Shown piece after piece: positions 17,788-27,209 of a stretch of 64,000 bases of DNA. The position numbers were made by a program, and so were the translations under genes. The notes under the pieces were generated by a model. That model searched no databases, was not told the origin of the DNA, and worked only from the letters and a program-made list of their open reading frames with translations. The stretch lies in assembly GCF_009806575.1 (NCBI RefSeq), contig NZ_CP047095.1, positions 3,972,001 to 4,036,000 of the forward strand, read 5' to 3'. The stretch is from Rossellomorea marisflavi (lineage in GTDB: Bacteria > Bacillota > Bacilli > Bacillales > Bacillaceae_B). Position 1 is the first letter of the stretch; each line of letters opens with the position of its first letter.

Positions 17788-18609
17788 ATGAAATCAGCTA
17801 TCACCGTATTAAGGGAGCAGATTCAAAACTATTATTTGATTCAACGCCTCTCTTTATATGAATTAAAAAGCAATAATAAAAACAACTACTTGGGCATGCT
17901 TTGGGAAGTATTGACTCCGGGCATCCAGCTTGCCATTTACTGGTTCGTATTCGGGTATGGATTGAAAAGCGGTGGACAGGGCCGCGGTGATGTAGACGGT
18001 TTCCCATTTTTCGTATGGCTGCTGTCAGGTATGGTCGTTTGGTTCTTCATCAACCCAGGCATCGTCCAGGCGTCAAGATCCGTGTATACAAGGATCAAGA
18101 TGCTGTCCAAGATGAGTTTTCCAATGAGTGCCATCCCTTCATATGTGATTATGTCAAAATTTTACCCTAACCTTTATTTGACTGGTATTACAATCATCAT
18201 CTTCCAGTTCATGGGGTATCATATCAATGTCTATTACTTGCAATTACCGTACTTTATGTTCGCAGTCATAGCCGTGATCTTTTCTATATCATTGATCACT
18301 TCAACTCTTTCCACAATGGTCAGGGATGTGCAGATGGTCGTGCAGTCCGTCGTAAGGATGCTCCTCTACCTGACACCGATCCTCTGGAATATGGAGGAAC
18401 TATTGAGCAAACAGCTTGTGACGATCATGAAGCTGAATCCTTTTTATTACATCGTGGAAGGCTATAGGAGTGCTCTCTTGGGACAAGAATGGTATTTCAT
18501 TGAACACTGGCAATACACACTCTATTTCTGGGGCTTCGTCCTGGTCGTATTCTTGTTCGGTTCTTTCATCCATGTGAAATTCAGAAGACACTTTGTTGAT
18601 TTTCTGTAA
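17788..18609 (+). CDS. tagG: Teichoic acid ABC exporter, permease subunit
   Basis: 273-aa ABC-2 type permease; with TagH it exports undecaprenyl-linked wall teichoic acid. Six membrane segments are visible. The N-terminal amphipathic stretch YLIQRLSLYELKSNNKNNYL and LGMLWEVLTPGIQLAIYW are typical of the family, and the length matches B. subtilis TagG (275). ATG 17788 follows AAAGGAA by about 6 bases. The ATPase gene follows 17 bases later. An upstream region of about 140 bases after a terminator is available for its own promoter. Confidence 0.92.
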   Translation: MKSAITVLREQIQNYYLIQRLSLYELKSNNKNNYLGMLWEVLTPGIQLAIYWFVFGYGLKSGGQGRGDVDGFPFFVWLLSGMVVWFFINPGIVQASRSVYTRIKMLSKMSFPMSAIPSYVIMSKFYPNLYLTGITIIIFQFMGYHINVYYLQLPYFMFAVIAVIFSISLITSTLSTMVRDVQMVVQSVVRMLLYLTPILWNMEELLSKQLVTIMKLNPFYYIVEGYRSALLGQEWYFIEHWQYTLYFWGFVLVVFLFGSFIHVKFRRHFVDFL

Positions 18610-18626
18610 GGAAAGTAGATGATACT

Positions 18627-19436
18627 ATGTCTAAAACAGTCATAATCAAAGATCTAACAAAAAAATACAAACTATATAATAAACAATCAGAACGAATCCT
18701 TGATATGATCACACCTAAAAGCTTCGGAGAAGACTTCTACGGTCTGCGTAATGTGAGCTTCGAAGCTGAGCAAGGAGATATCATCGGGCTTGTAGGTGTC
18801 AACGGGTCAGGGAAATCCACCCTGGCCAATATTATCGCGGGAATCATCCCTGAAACATCCGGAGAAGTGACGGTAAAGGGGAAAACTGCCCTTATCGCAG
18901 TTGCTGCAGGTTTGAATAACCAATTATCAGGCAGGGAAAATATCGAACTGAAATGTCTGATGCTCGGATTCAGCAAGAAGAAAATCAAAGAACTGGAACC
19001 AGAAATCATCGAATTCTCCGAGCTCGGGAAGTTTATCGACCAGCCCGTAAAATCGTATTCAAGCGGTATGAAATCACGCTTAGGTTTCGCCATCTCTGTT
19101 ACGATCGATCCTGATATTCTAATCATCGATGAGGCATTATCGGTGGGAGATAAAGCATTTGCTGAGAAAAGTTTCGAAAAAATGGTGGAATTCAAAAAGC
19201 GCGGGAAGACCATGTTCTTCGTCAGCCATTCCACCAACCAGGTGAAAAAATTCTGCGAAAAAATCCTATGGCTCGAATATGGCCAAGTCAGGGCATTCGG
19301 TAGCGTCAAAGAAGTCATTCCCCAATTCGAAAAGTTCTTCCAAGATTATAAAGCCATGTCCAAAAAAGAAAAGAAGCAATTCCGTGAAGAAGCCCTCAAG
19401 CGGCAAAGTGGAGAAGAACCTGCTGCTGCGAAATAG
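18627..19436 (+). CDS. tagH: Teichoic acid ABC exporter, ATP-binding subunit (short form)
   Basis: 269-aa ATPase partner of TagG. Walker A GVNGSGKST (about 57-65), signature SYSSGMKSRLGFA (about 145), Walker B ILIIDEALSVGD and switch His in FFVSHS are all present. B. subtilis TagH is 527 aa with a large extracytoplasmic C-terminal part; this copy ends soon after the ATPase core with a basic tail (KKEKKQFREEALKRQ), like S. aureus TarH (264 aa). The gene ends at a strong terminator. Confidence 0.92.
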   Translation: MSKTVIIKDLTKKYKLYNKQSERILDMITPKSFGEDFYGLRNVSFEAEQGDIIGLVGVNGSGKSTLANIIAGIIPETSGEVTVKGKTALIAVAAGLNNQLSGRENIELKCLMLGFSKKKIKELEPEIIEFSELGKFIDQPVKSYSSGMKSRLGFAISVTIDPDILIIDEALSVGDKAFAEKSFEKMVEFKKRGKTMFFVSHSTNQVKKFCEKILWLEYGQVRAFGSVKEVIPQFEKFFQDYKAMSKKEKKQFREEALKRQSGEEPAAAK

Positions 19437-19441
19437 CCACA

Positions 19442-19482
19442 AGCAAAAGACCGTTTCAACCGAAACGGTCTTTTGCTTTTTG
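19442..19482 (+). terminator. Rho-independent terminator after tagH
   Basis: Perfect 16-bp stem AGCAAAAGACCGTTTC / GAAACGGTCTTTTGCT with loop AACC and a following TTTT. Confidence 0.93.
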
Positions 19483-19677
19483 AAAATGGTATTATTTCAT
19501 ATCCTGATTAGGGTATACTGATAACAGAAAAAATAGTCAGTACTACCTATAAACATGGTCCTTTAACAAGGCAAATGTGGAAGAATATACAGGTGAGATT
19601 CCTCAAAATGGCGCTAGGATTTCTCCAGTATATCCTTTATAATACGTTGTTAGATTGAGAGAGGAGTCACTGTTTTA

Positions 19678-21828
19678 ATGGAAGAGCAAAGTATCAAACA
19701 CCGACAGCTTAGTCATCTTTCCATAGATGACATACCTTCAGGAAAGAGATTGTCTATCGAGGCCGGCTTTCTTCAGTCGTTCGTCGATGATCTTCATACG
19801 TATCACTTCGTGCTGCAGGAAAGGAACTCGGAACGAGTCATACCCTTCCCTTCATCATATAAACGGATTGAAGATCAAATGGCATTGATTAGGGGAGAAC
19901 TACTTCTGGATCCACATCTTGAATTGTTCGAGCCCTATGCATACTGGGATCTTTATCTTCACTCATTTAAAAAGGATGAGGACGAATCAGAAACAGGTTC
20001 GGATGATGAAGGTAAATTTACTCGGATCAAAATGAATCTAGAAGATATCCGGCTACACTCTTTCTTTGAAGGAAACGAATTATTTTTTCCTTATCGCACA
20101 AAAAAAGGAAATGTTTCATTCAAAAAGCAGGAACCTGTCACTATCGGCCGTCTGGAACAGGTGGATCTTAACGAAGAAAACATCCTTTCATTTTCCGGAT
20201 ATAGCATTTATGCAGCCCATCCCGAAACCCCAATGAAAGTTCTCGGTCGTCAATTAGTGATTACAAATAATACCGATGATGAGGAAATCAGGCTGCCGTT
20301 GAGTGAAGTGAAACGTGATGATTTGTCTTCCCTTTATGGTCATTTCGACTTTTCTTCGGCAGGATTCAACGGTAAACTTCCTTTGGAAGAATTGAAACGA
20401 TTTTCCACCAACAATTATTATAAATTCTATGTAGAAACGGAAGTTCAGAGCCCTGAAGGAATCGAGTACATCCGGAGCCCAAGGCTTGACTACTTCCCGA
20501 GGAACCCTATGAATCAATACCACCTCTCCAGCTTCAAGAGTGAAAATAAAACGTGGAGGATCCGGGTGAAACCAACCAAGAAATCTAGATACCTCACCGT
20601 GAGGATCTTCCAATATAATTCAATAAAAGAAAGTGCCCGTAAGATTAAAAACTTTTTGATCCGTGTCAAAAGAGGTAGGATCGTTAAGCGGACCTATAAG
20701 CTCGTCTTTTCATTTCTTGGAAAGCTGCCAGCAAAGAAAAAACAAATTGTCTTTGAAAGCTTCCTTGGAAAGCAGTACAGTTGTAACCCTCGTGCCATCT
20801 ACGAGTATATGCTTGAGAATCATCCTGAGTACGATATGTACTGGAGCATCGATCCACGGAGCGCTGCCGTATTTGAAGGCAAGGGACTTAAGACGATCAA
20901 TCGCTTCTCAATTCCGTGGCTCTTCAAAATGGCCCGTTCGAAATACTGGGTTTCCAACAGCAGGCTGCCGATCTGGATACCAAAACCAAGTCACACGACC
21001 TATCTTCAAACATGGCATGGTACACCGCTGAAACGCCTTGCGGCCGACATGGACGAGGTTCACATGCCTGGTACCAACACGGCTAAGTACAAGAAGAATT
21101 TCCTACTGGAGTCGAGCCGTTGGGATTACTTGATCTCACCAAACCGTTATTCTTCAGAGATATTCGCCAGGGCTTTTGGCTTTGAGAAGGATATGATTGA
21201 ATCCGGTTATCCGCGGAATGATTTCCTTCATAATGCGAATAATGCAGAGACCATGAATTCGTTGAAAGAACGCCTTGACCTTCCTTTGGATAAAAAGGTG
21301 ATTCTCTATGCACCTACGTGGCGCGACAATGAGTTCTACGCAAAGGGTAAATACAAGTTCAACCTTAAGCTGGAGCTTGATAAGATGCAGGAAGAGCTTG
21401 GCGATGAGTATATAGTCCTTCTCCGCATGCACTACCTGATTGCCGAGAACCTGGATATCACTCCGTTTGCCGGATTTGCGTACGATGTATCGCATCATAC
21501 GGATATCAGCGAGCTGTACCTCATCTCTGATCTTTTGATTACCGATTATTCGTCTGTGTTCTTCGATTATGCGAATCTTGGCCGTCCGATGATCTTCTAT
21601 GTGTACGATATCGAGAATTATCGCGATACGCTTCGCGGGTTCTATTTCGACTTTGAAGCACAGGCCCCTGGTCCACTGGTGAAGACCACCGAAGACGTGA
21701 TCCGTCATATCCAACACCCGGATCCAGCATCCCAGGCGAACTTCGATGCTTTTTATCAAAAGTTCTGTTACCTCGAAGATGGAGAGGCAAGCAAACGAGT
21801 TGTCGAAAAAGTGTTTAAAACGAAATAA
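19678..21828 (+). CDS. TagF/TarL-like poly(glycerol/ribitol phosphate) transferase
   Basis: 716-aa wall teichoic acid polymerase candidate. The first 330 residues form an accessory beta-rich region like that before domain 1 of the tandem gene; the C-terminal 370 residues hold one Glyphos_transf domain with YLQTWHGTPLKRLAADMD, ESGYPRNDFLHN, VILYAPTWRDNEFYA, LLRMHYLIAENL and ITDYSSVFFDYANLGRPMIFY. Length and layout match single-domain TagF (746 aa) and TarL. ATG 19678 follows GAGAGGAGTCACTGTTTTA. It has its own terminator. Together with the tandem polymerase it implies either two polymers or a copolymer; the substrate (glycerol or ribitol) is not readable from motifs. No ribitol-type tarI/tarJ genes are seen in the window, so glycerol is more likely. 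Confidence 0.87.
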   Translation: MEEQSIKHRQLSHLSIDDIPSGKRLSIEAGFLQSFVDDLHTYHFVLQERNSERVIPFPSSYKRIEDQMALIRGELLLDPHLELFEPYAYWDLYLHSFKKDEDESETGSDDEGKFTRIKMNLEDIRLHSFFEGNELFFPYRTKKGNVSFKKQEPVTIGRLEQVDLNEENILSFSGYSIYAAHPETPMKVLGRQLVITNNTDDEEIRLPLSEVKRDDLSSLYGHFDFSSAGFNGKLPLEELKRFSTNNYYKFYVETEVQSPEGIEYIRSPRLDYFPRNPMNQYHLSSFKSENKTWRIRVKPTKKSRYLTVRIFQYNSIKESARKIKNFLIRVKRGRIVKRTYKLVFSFLGKLPAKKKQIVFESFLGKQYSCNPRAIYEYMLENHPEYDMYWSIDPRSAAVFEGKGLKTINRFSIPWLFKMARSKYWVSNSRLPIWIPKPSHTTYLQTWHGTPLKRLAADMDEVHMPGTNTAKYKKNFLLESSRWDYLISPNRYSSEIFARAFGFEKDMIESGYPRNDFLHNANNAETMNSLKERLDLPLDKKVILYAPTWRDNEFYAKGKYKFNLKLELDKMQEELGDEYIVLLRMHYLIAENLDITPFAGFAYDVSHHTDISELYLISDLLITDYSSVFFDYANLGRPMIFYVYDIENYRDTLRGFYFDFEAQAPGPLVKTTEDVIRHIQHPDPASQANFDAFYQKFCYLEDGEASKRVVEKVFKTK

Positions 21829-21836
21829 ATGTGGGT

Positions 21837-21868
21837 AAAAGACGCAGGTGATCCCTGCGTCTTTTTTT
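21837..21868 (+). terminator. Rho-independent terminator
   Basis: AAAAGACGCAGG / CCTGCGTCTTTT stem, loop TGATC, followed by TTT. It ends the TagF/TarL-like transcript. Confidence 0.92.
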
Positions 21869-22041
21869 GTCGATTTTTCTCTCTCCCCTCCCATTTGCTC
21901 TTCCGTCATTCGGCACGTTGTGATAACACAGTCCAAAGTACTATTTCTTTTTACATTTTTGGTGATTTTACTCCCTTTTTTCTATTAATTTATGGTAAAA
22001 TGACAAAAAACTATCAATCTATACATAGAAGGAGAAACCCA

Positions 22042-23106
22042 TTGAAAAAAACGATTGTAACATTTGCTGCTACCGCCGTTCTGTCTTCTACCTATGCATC
22101 TGCTGCCGCGGCAAGTTCGCACAAAGTAGAATCAGGAGACTCCCTATGGAATATTGCCCGTAAGTATAATACGTCTGTCTCGAATTTGAAATCGCTTAAC
22201 AATCTGAAATCTGACATGATCTTCCCGAACCAGGTCCTGAAGGTGAAGGCAAAAGCCTCCACTGCACCGTCTAAACCTTCAACGCCAGCGCCGGCACCGT
22301 CTTCGCCAGCTAAAACCTATACGGTCAAATCTGGGGATACGCTGATTGCCATTGCCAACCGCCACTCCATTTCACTCGGTGAACTGCAGAAATGGAACGG
22401 GATTTCAAGCCACTTGATTTACCCGGGACAAAAACTAGCGGTTTCATCCGGCGGGTCCGGATCTTCTTCCCCTGCACCAGCACCGGCACCTTCCAAGCCT
22501 TCACCGGCACCCGGAAACAGTGCAACAGGTTCTTACAAAGTTGTATCAGGGGATACCCTTTCCCACATCAGCTTGCGCTTTAACATGAGCGTGAGCGAGC
22601 TAAAGAAACTTAATGGACTATCGGGTAATATGATTTATGTGGGTCAGACACTTAAGGTGAACGGTGGTTCTTCTTCGTCTCCATCACCTGCACCATCTCC
22701 ATCACCTTCGGCACCTAAGGAAGATACGGTCACTTCTTTTGACGTCAACCGCCTTCTCTCAGCTGCAAAAGGACAGATCGGTAAACCGTATGTATGGGGT
22801 GGATCGACCACTGCCGGCTTCGACTGCAGCGGATTCATCTACTATGCCTTCAATCAGGCGGGCGTCAGCATGTCCAGAACGTCTTCAGAAGGATACTACA
22901 GTCGCTCATACTATGTCGATAAACCGGCAATAGGAGATATTGTATTCTTCTCGAATACATACAAAAAAGGCATCTCTCATCTGGGAATCTATGTCGGCAA
23001 CAACCAGTTCATCCATGCAGGTGACAATGGAGTCGAAATCTCCAGCTTGAACAACTCGTATTGGAAATCCAAATTCGACAGCTTCAAACGCTTCTACAGC
23101 CTCTAA
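22042..23106 (+). CDS. Secreted LysM / NlpC-P60 D,L-endopeptidase (LytE-like)
   Basis: 354-aa cell-wall hydrolase. TTG 22042 is the start, preceded by AAGGAG at proper distance; upstream in-frame sequence lies in the terminator and promoter. Order: signal peptide (1-27, ASAAAA), LysM 1 (HKVESGDSLWNIARKYNTS), Pro/Ala linker, LysM 2 (YTVKSGDTLIAIANRHSIS), Pro/Ser/Ala linker, LysM 3 (YKVVSGDTLSHISLRFNMS), and a C-terminal NlpC/P60 domain. The catalytic Cys is about residue 262 (GFDCSGFIYY) and His about 313 (ISHLGIYVG). This three-LysM layout is that of B. subtilis LytE, which cuts peptide cross-bridges during elongation. A possible extended -10 (TGGTAAAAT) lies about 45 bases upstream. Confidence 0.92.
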   Translation: MKKTIVTFAATAVLSSTYASAAAASSHKVESGDSLWNIARKYNTSVSNLKSLNNLKSDMIFPNQVLKVKAKASTAPSKPSTPAPAPSSPAKTYTVKSGDTLIAIANRHSISLGELQKWNGISSHLIYPGQKLAVSSGGSGSSSPAPAPAPSKPSPAPGNSATGSYKVVSGDTLSHISLRFNMSVSELKKLNGLSGNMIYVGQTLKVNGGSSSSPSPAPSPSPSAPKEDTVTSFDVNRLLSAAKGQIGKPYVWGGSTTAGFDCSGFIYYAFNQAGVSMSRTSSEGYYSRSYYVDKPAIGDIVFFSNTYKKGISHLGIYVGNNQFIHAGDNGVEISSLNNSYWKSKFDSFKRFYSL

Positions 23107-23162
23107 TCACTACCTGGTACTATGTTCCCAACAGGAATGGAAATGTACTACCCGGCAGTGTA

Positions 23163-23191
23163 AACCGGTTGCCCCTGGCAGCCGGTTTTTT
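23163..23191 (+). terminator. Rho-independent terminator
   Basis: AACCGGTTGCC / GGCAGCCGGTT stem (one G-T pair), loop CCT, followed by TTTT. It ends the LytE-like transcript. Confidence 0.9.
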
Positions 23192-23304
23192 CGTGTCATT
23201 ATTTGGCGAATAATATTTCGCTTTTACGTCAAGAAATATATACCAATTAAGAGGGTTATGTGGTTTAATTAATTGATTTTACTAATTAGATATTGGAGGA
23301 TACT

Positions 23305-26300
23305 ATGAGGAAAAAGTTGATCAAGAGTTTACTAGCTTTGATTGTGATTTTCAGTATTTGCCTGCCACAGCTCCCTCAGGCAAACGCCGCAACGGTGATT
23401 GAAGAATTGCCGCTTGCCATGTCGGAATTAACAGAAGGGAGTTTTATTGGTGATGATCATGTTCAGTGGTATAAAATCACCCCTGGAAATGACACCATCG
23501 AACAGTTCACACATCTGAGAATCAAGCTTGAATCCGAATCCGAGGTGAACATGAGTGTCTACTCCAGCCTCGAGAATGCCACCAATGACAATACGTTCGA
23601 ACAATACAGAGGCTATTCCTACGATCAGGAAACCGCGTCCATCGATTTCCCGATCTCATGGGTGGGCCCTTACTATATCAAACTGGAAAGCTATGTAGAA
23701 GAGGATGAAGAGGGCAAACTGTTGCCTAACCCTTATAAAATCAGCTACGACGGCGTGTCACTTCCACCTTCCAATGGGGCCGTAGGAGAAGAATGCCCTG
23801 CAGAGCTCAGCGTCGAGAAAAAGAAAAACGGAAAAGTGATTTTATCCGACCTTCGTTCGATCCGTGAGAACCTTCTTGCCAAAACAGATAATGGGAAAGA
23901 ACTGACGGCTGTTTATTATAAGTCAGCTCCATTCATCACGTCTAAAATGCTGTTTGATAAAAACCTGCGTGAAGACGTGTATGCAAACCTGTCCACTTTG
24001 AAAAATCTCTTGAGTGACACAGCGAAGAACGGCGGATCAAGTACGTATGCCATTTCTGACAAAGAGCAGGAAGCCATCAGCAACCTGTACGCGATTGCCC
24101 ATGATGCCGTACCGGGTCCCCTGAAGACCCAGCTTGAAAACTCCGTTAAGAATGTGGATCTTTCAAAGCTATCCGGCACTTCTGTCTCGCAAGTAGTCTC
24201 AAAAGCTGGTCTCAGTACGACAAGTTCAACCGCTGATCCTTCCCGCTTGATTGTGAAAGTGAAGGACGGTCAGCCGACAAGTCGCGTCAAATCCAAAGTA
24301 GAGTCTTACGGAATTAAATCTGTGGATGACTTATCAAAAAAAGAATTGAAATCAGACCGTTTCCTTGTCGTGGAAGTGAAGAATAATGGTAAAGGATTCT
24401 CGGCAAGCTCAAAGACGACCGCCAATCAAATCGCCAAACTTCCTGAAGTCGAATTCGTAGAGCCGGTCCAGACCTACACGGCTCTGTCCGCAGACGTTCA
24501 GTATGAGCATCAATGGTCTTTAAATAACGGCGAGAAAAAAGGCAGCGATATCGGGTATGAAGCCCTTGAGGAACTGTTGAAAAATAAGAAACTAGACAAA
24601 ACTGTGATTGCCGTTGCTGATACTGGTGTCGATCACACCCTTGCCGATCTTTCGGGTAATGTCCTTGTAGACAAAGGATACAATTTTGTGGATCGAAACG
24701 ATGATGCCATGGATGACAATGGCCACGGGACACATGTTTCTTCAATCATTTCTGCAAAATCCGATAACCATTACTCCATGGCCGGGATCAATCCATATGC
24801 TGAAATCCTGCCAATCAAGGTCCTTGATTCATCCGGTGGCGGCGATACCGAACAGATCGCAGCCGGGATTATGTATGCAGCCGATAATGGAGCAAAGGTG
24901 CTGAACCTGAGCCTCGGAGGCGGATACAGCCGTACGATTGAATATGCTCTGCGTTACGCAAGTGAAAAAGGGGTTACCATCGTAGCCGCAAGCGGTAATG
25001 ACGGTATGGAGGAACTGAACTACCCTGGTTCTTCTAAATATGTAATCGCAGTCGGTTCAACCAGCAAATTTGATATCGTTTCCGATTTCTCGAATTACGG
25101 AAAAGGGTTGGATCTTGTAGCGCCAGGCTCGGACATCCCTGCCCTCCTTCCAGACGGGAACGTCACCTACATGAGCGGAACATCCATGGCGACACCACAT
25201 GTTGCCGCAGTAGCCGGTCTGCTCCTTTCTCAGAAACCAACGATGAAGGCTTCTGAAGTGCAAGCACTCTTAAACAAGACAGCCGTCGATGTCGCTTTCG
25301 ACGAACAGGATAACCCGTATACTGGAGAAGAAGAATATTGGGATGAAGAAGTAGATGGTCCATACCCTGTCGAGGTCTTACCGCCTGGATACGATCACGT
25401 ATCTGGATACGGCCGCCTGGATGCATTCAGTGCCGTCAGTACACTTGACCTGGGGGCAACCATCAATCCGATTCTTAATAACTCAAAAGCCGTTACAGGG
25501 AAAGCCAAGAACGGATCCACAGTCGAAGTATGGAACGGGAAAAAGTCACTCGGCAAGGGAACCGTCAAATCCGGCTCCTACAGCGTTGCCATCCCGGTTC
25601 AGAAAACCGATCAGATCCTGACCGTCGTCATTACGAACGGCTATGCAAAGACATCCGTGAAACAAGTCGTGGAAAAAGCACCGGACAAACCGAAAGTCAA
25701 AAAAGTCACGAATAAAGATACATCCCTGTCAGGTACGGCGCAGGCAAACCTGAAGGTGAATATTAAAAATGCTTCCCGCAAAGTCATCGCAACGGGGAAA
25801 GTTGATAAAAATGGTTCATTCAAAGTGACCATCCCTAAACAAAAAGAAAACGCGGTCCTCTACGTAACCGTGCAGGATGGCTACAAAGAAAGCTCTGAAA
25901 CGAAAGTGACCGTCATCGACGTGATCCCACCGGCTGCTCCAAAGGCAAAAGCAATCAGCGATAAGAGCACCTCCATTACCGGGACAACCGAAGCAAAAGC
26001 TCAGGTCGTCGCCAAGGTGAAGGGTAAACAGATCGCGAAAGCCAAAGCGGATGCAAAAGGGAAATTCACCCTTAAGATCAAAAAGCAAAAAGCAGGTACC
26101 ACTGTAGTTGTTACCTCTACCGATGCTGCAGGCAATACGAGCAAAGGCACGAACTTAAAGGTAGCGGACAAAACACCACCTGCTGCACCAAAGGTGAACA
26201 GCGTCAACGACAAAAGCACTTCCGTCAAAGGTAAGACTGAAGCCGGTGCCACCGTCACCGTCAAAGTGAAGAACAAAAAACTCGGTGAAGCCAAAGCCAA

Positions 26301-26424
26301 CAAAAAAGGCGAATTCACCGTCAAAATCAAGAAACAAAAAGCGAAGACCGTTCTATCTGTCACAGCCAAGGACAAAGCTGGCAACGTAAGCAAGGCGAAA
26401 AACGTGACGGTGAAAAAGAATTAA
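23305..26424 (+). CDS. Secreted subtilisin-like S8 protease with Ig-like repeats
   Basis: 1039-aa secreted serine protease. ATG 23305 follows GGAGG by 5 bases. Order: signal peptide (1-28, QANA); a beta-sandwich resembling a PPC domain (about 45-150); a linker; an I9-type propeptide (about 310-390, SRLIVKVKDGQ ... EFVEPVQTY); and the S8 catalytic domain with Asp about 439 (VADTGVD), His about 474 (NGHGTHV) and Ser about 627 (GTSMATPHVA), plus oxyanion Asn in AASGNDG. Four bacterial Ig-like modules of about 80 residues follow (about 710-1039), the last two Lys-rich. The protein lacks a sortase motif or S-layer domain, so the basic repeats may hold it to the anionic wall. The nearby PlcR-like regulator is of a type that controls secreted proteases, but no matching box was found here. 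Confidence 0.9.
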   Translation: MRKKLIKSLLALIVIFSICLPQLPQANAATVIEELPLAMSELTEGSFIGDDHVQWYKITPGNDTIEQFTHLRIKLESESEVNMSVYSSLENATNDNTFEQYRGYSYDQETASIDFPISWVGPYYIKLESYVEEDEEGKLLPNPYKISYDGVSLPPSNGAVGEECPAELSVEKKKNGKVILSDLRSIRENLLAKTDNGKELTAVYYKSAPFITSKMLFDKNLREDVYANLSTLKNLLSDTAKNGGSSTYAISDKEQEAISNLYAIAHDAVPGPLKTQLENSVKNVDLSKLSGTSVSQVVSKAGLSTTSSTADPSRLIVKVKDGQPTSRVKSKVESYGIKSVDDLSKKELKSDRFLVVEVKNNGKGFSASSKTTANQIAKLPEVEFVEPVQTYTALSADVQYEHQWSLNNGEKKGSDIGYEALEELLKNKKLDKTVIAVADTGVDHTLADLSGNVLVDKGYNFVDRNDDAMDDNGHGTHVSSIISAKSDNHYSMAGINPYAEILPIKVLDSSGGGDTEQIAAGIMYAADNGAKVLNLSLGGGYSRTIEYALRYASEKGVTIVAASGNDGMEELNYPGSSKYVIAVGSTSKFDIVSDFSNYGKGLDLVAPGSDIPALLPDGNVTYMSGTSMATPHVAAVAGLLLSQKPTMKASEVQALLNKTAVDVAFDEQDNPYTGEEEYWDEEVDGPYPVEVLPPGYDHVSGYGRLDAFSAVSTLDLGATINPILNNSKAVTGKAKNGSTVEVWNGKKSLGKGTVKSGSYSVAIPVQKTDQILTVVITNGYAKTSVKQVVEKAPDKPKVKKVTNKDTSLSGTAQANLKVNIKNASRKVIATGKVDKNGSFKVTIPKQKENAVLYVTVQDGYKESSETKVTVIDVIPPAAPKAKAISDKSTSITGTTEAKAQVVAKVKGKQIAKAKADAKGKFTLKIKKQKAGTTVVVTSTDAAGNTSKGTNLKVADKTPPAAPKVNSVNDKSTSVKGKTEAGATVTVKVKNKKLGEAKANKKGEFTVKIKKQKAKTVLSVTAKDKAGNVSKAKNVTVKKN

Positions 26425-26428
26425 TCCA

Positions 26429-26465
26429 AAAACCGCTCCAGGGTTCCATACCCGGAGCGGTTTTC
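26429..26465. terminator. Bidirectional terminator
   Basis: AAAACCGCTCC / GGAGCGGTTTT stem extended by GGGT/ACCC. It separates the convergent subtilase and membrane-protein genes. Confidence 0.9.
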
Positions 26466-26503
26466 TTTGCATAAAAAAGACACCGGACCTTCTTCCTCCG
26501 ATG

Positions 26504-27187
26504 TCATGCTGCTTCGTACTTCCTGCCTTTCTCCCTTTTCCGTAATTGAAGGCCCACAAACAGCGAAACCAAGCCGGCAAATGCTGTTGAAATCAAGGTC
26601 AACACCGGGTGATCCTGATAAGGGAGACTGGTATGGTAGCCAATGTTATCTTCCGTCAGCCCCCGGATCCACTGGGTTTCGAGCTTGGAATTCGCACCCG
26701 ATGAGAAGGTCGACTTTTTTACGACGCCATTTTCATTGATCCGGAACGTCTGGAACTTCTGGTCGCCCTCTTTCATGGCTTCCGGCGTCAATCGGAGGGC
26801 CGCAATAAACCACTCTTCCCCGGTTTCCTTTTCCTTCATCAGCTTGTACTGGACAATGCCCTTGAACGCCTTCATGTCGCTCTTTTCATCTGTTTGGTCT
26901 CCTGGCACCTTCACCTTGGCCCGCTCCTCTTCCTGAAGCTCCAGGAGCACCTCAGGGCCATCCCGGTACGTCTGCACCTTCACCCCATGGAATACCTGAA
27001 CCGTTTCCGCATCCTCCGGTGACTGGAACGAATAGCGCTTTTCTATTCCATTCTGATACACAAGCTCCCTGACTGACTGCACGGTGAAATAAAGGACGAT
27101 GGTGAGCAGGACGGCTCCTGCGGCGAGTAGTAAGACTGAGATGAGTTTTGATAGATTGAAGGGTTTGTTGGTGGTCATTGGGATCAC
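26504..27187 (-). CDS. Two-TM membrane protein of unknown function
   Basis: Not recognised. 224-227 aa; the start may be GTG 27187 or ATG 27178, and neither has a clear ribosome binding site. Visible layout: a short cytosolic N-terminus, TM1 (about residues 13-35, LISVLLLAAGAVLLTIVLYF), an extracytoplasmic region of about 150 residues rich in Glu/Lys with no cysteines, TM2 (about 195-215) and a basic tail LRKREKGRKYEAA. The extracytoplasmic part reads like a beta-rich sensor or chaperone domain but matches no family I can name. It is 22 bases downstream of the PlcR-like gene on the same strand, so the two may share a transcript. Confidence 0.7.
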   Translation of the reverse strand: MIPMTTNKPFNLSKLISVLLLAAGAVLLTIVLYFTVQSVRELVYQNGIEKRYSFQSPEDAETVQVFHGVKVQTYRDGPEVLLELQEEERAKVKVPGDQTDEKSDMKAFKGIVQYKLMKEKETGEEWFIAALRLTPEAMKEGDQKFQTFRINENGVVKKSTFSSGANSKLETQWIRGLTEDNIGYHTSLPYQDHPVLTLISTAFAGLVSLFVGLQLRKREKGRKYEAA

Positions 27188-27209
27188 TCAGATCTGAATT
27201 ATTCTTAAA

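Noticed and set aside
23220..23304. PlcR-type box upstream of the subtilase
   Set aside because: No TATG...CATA palindrome found; only AT-rich promoter-like sequence.
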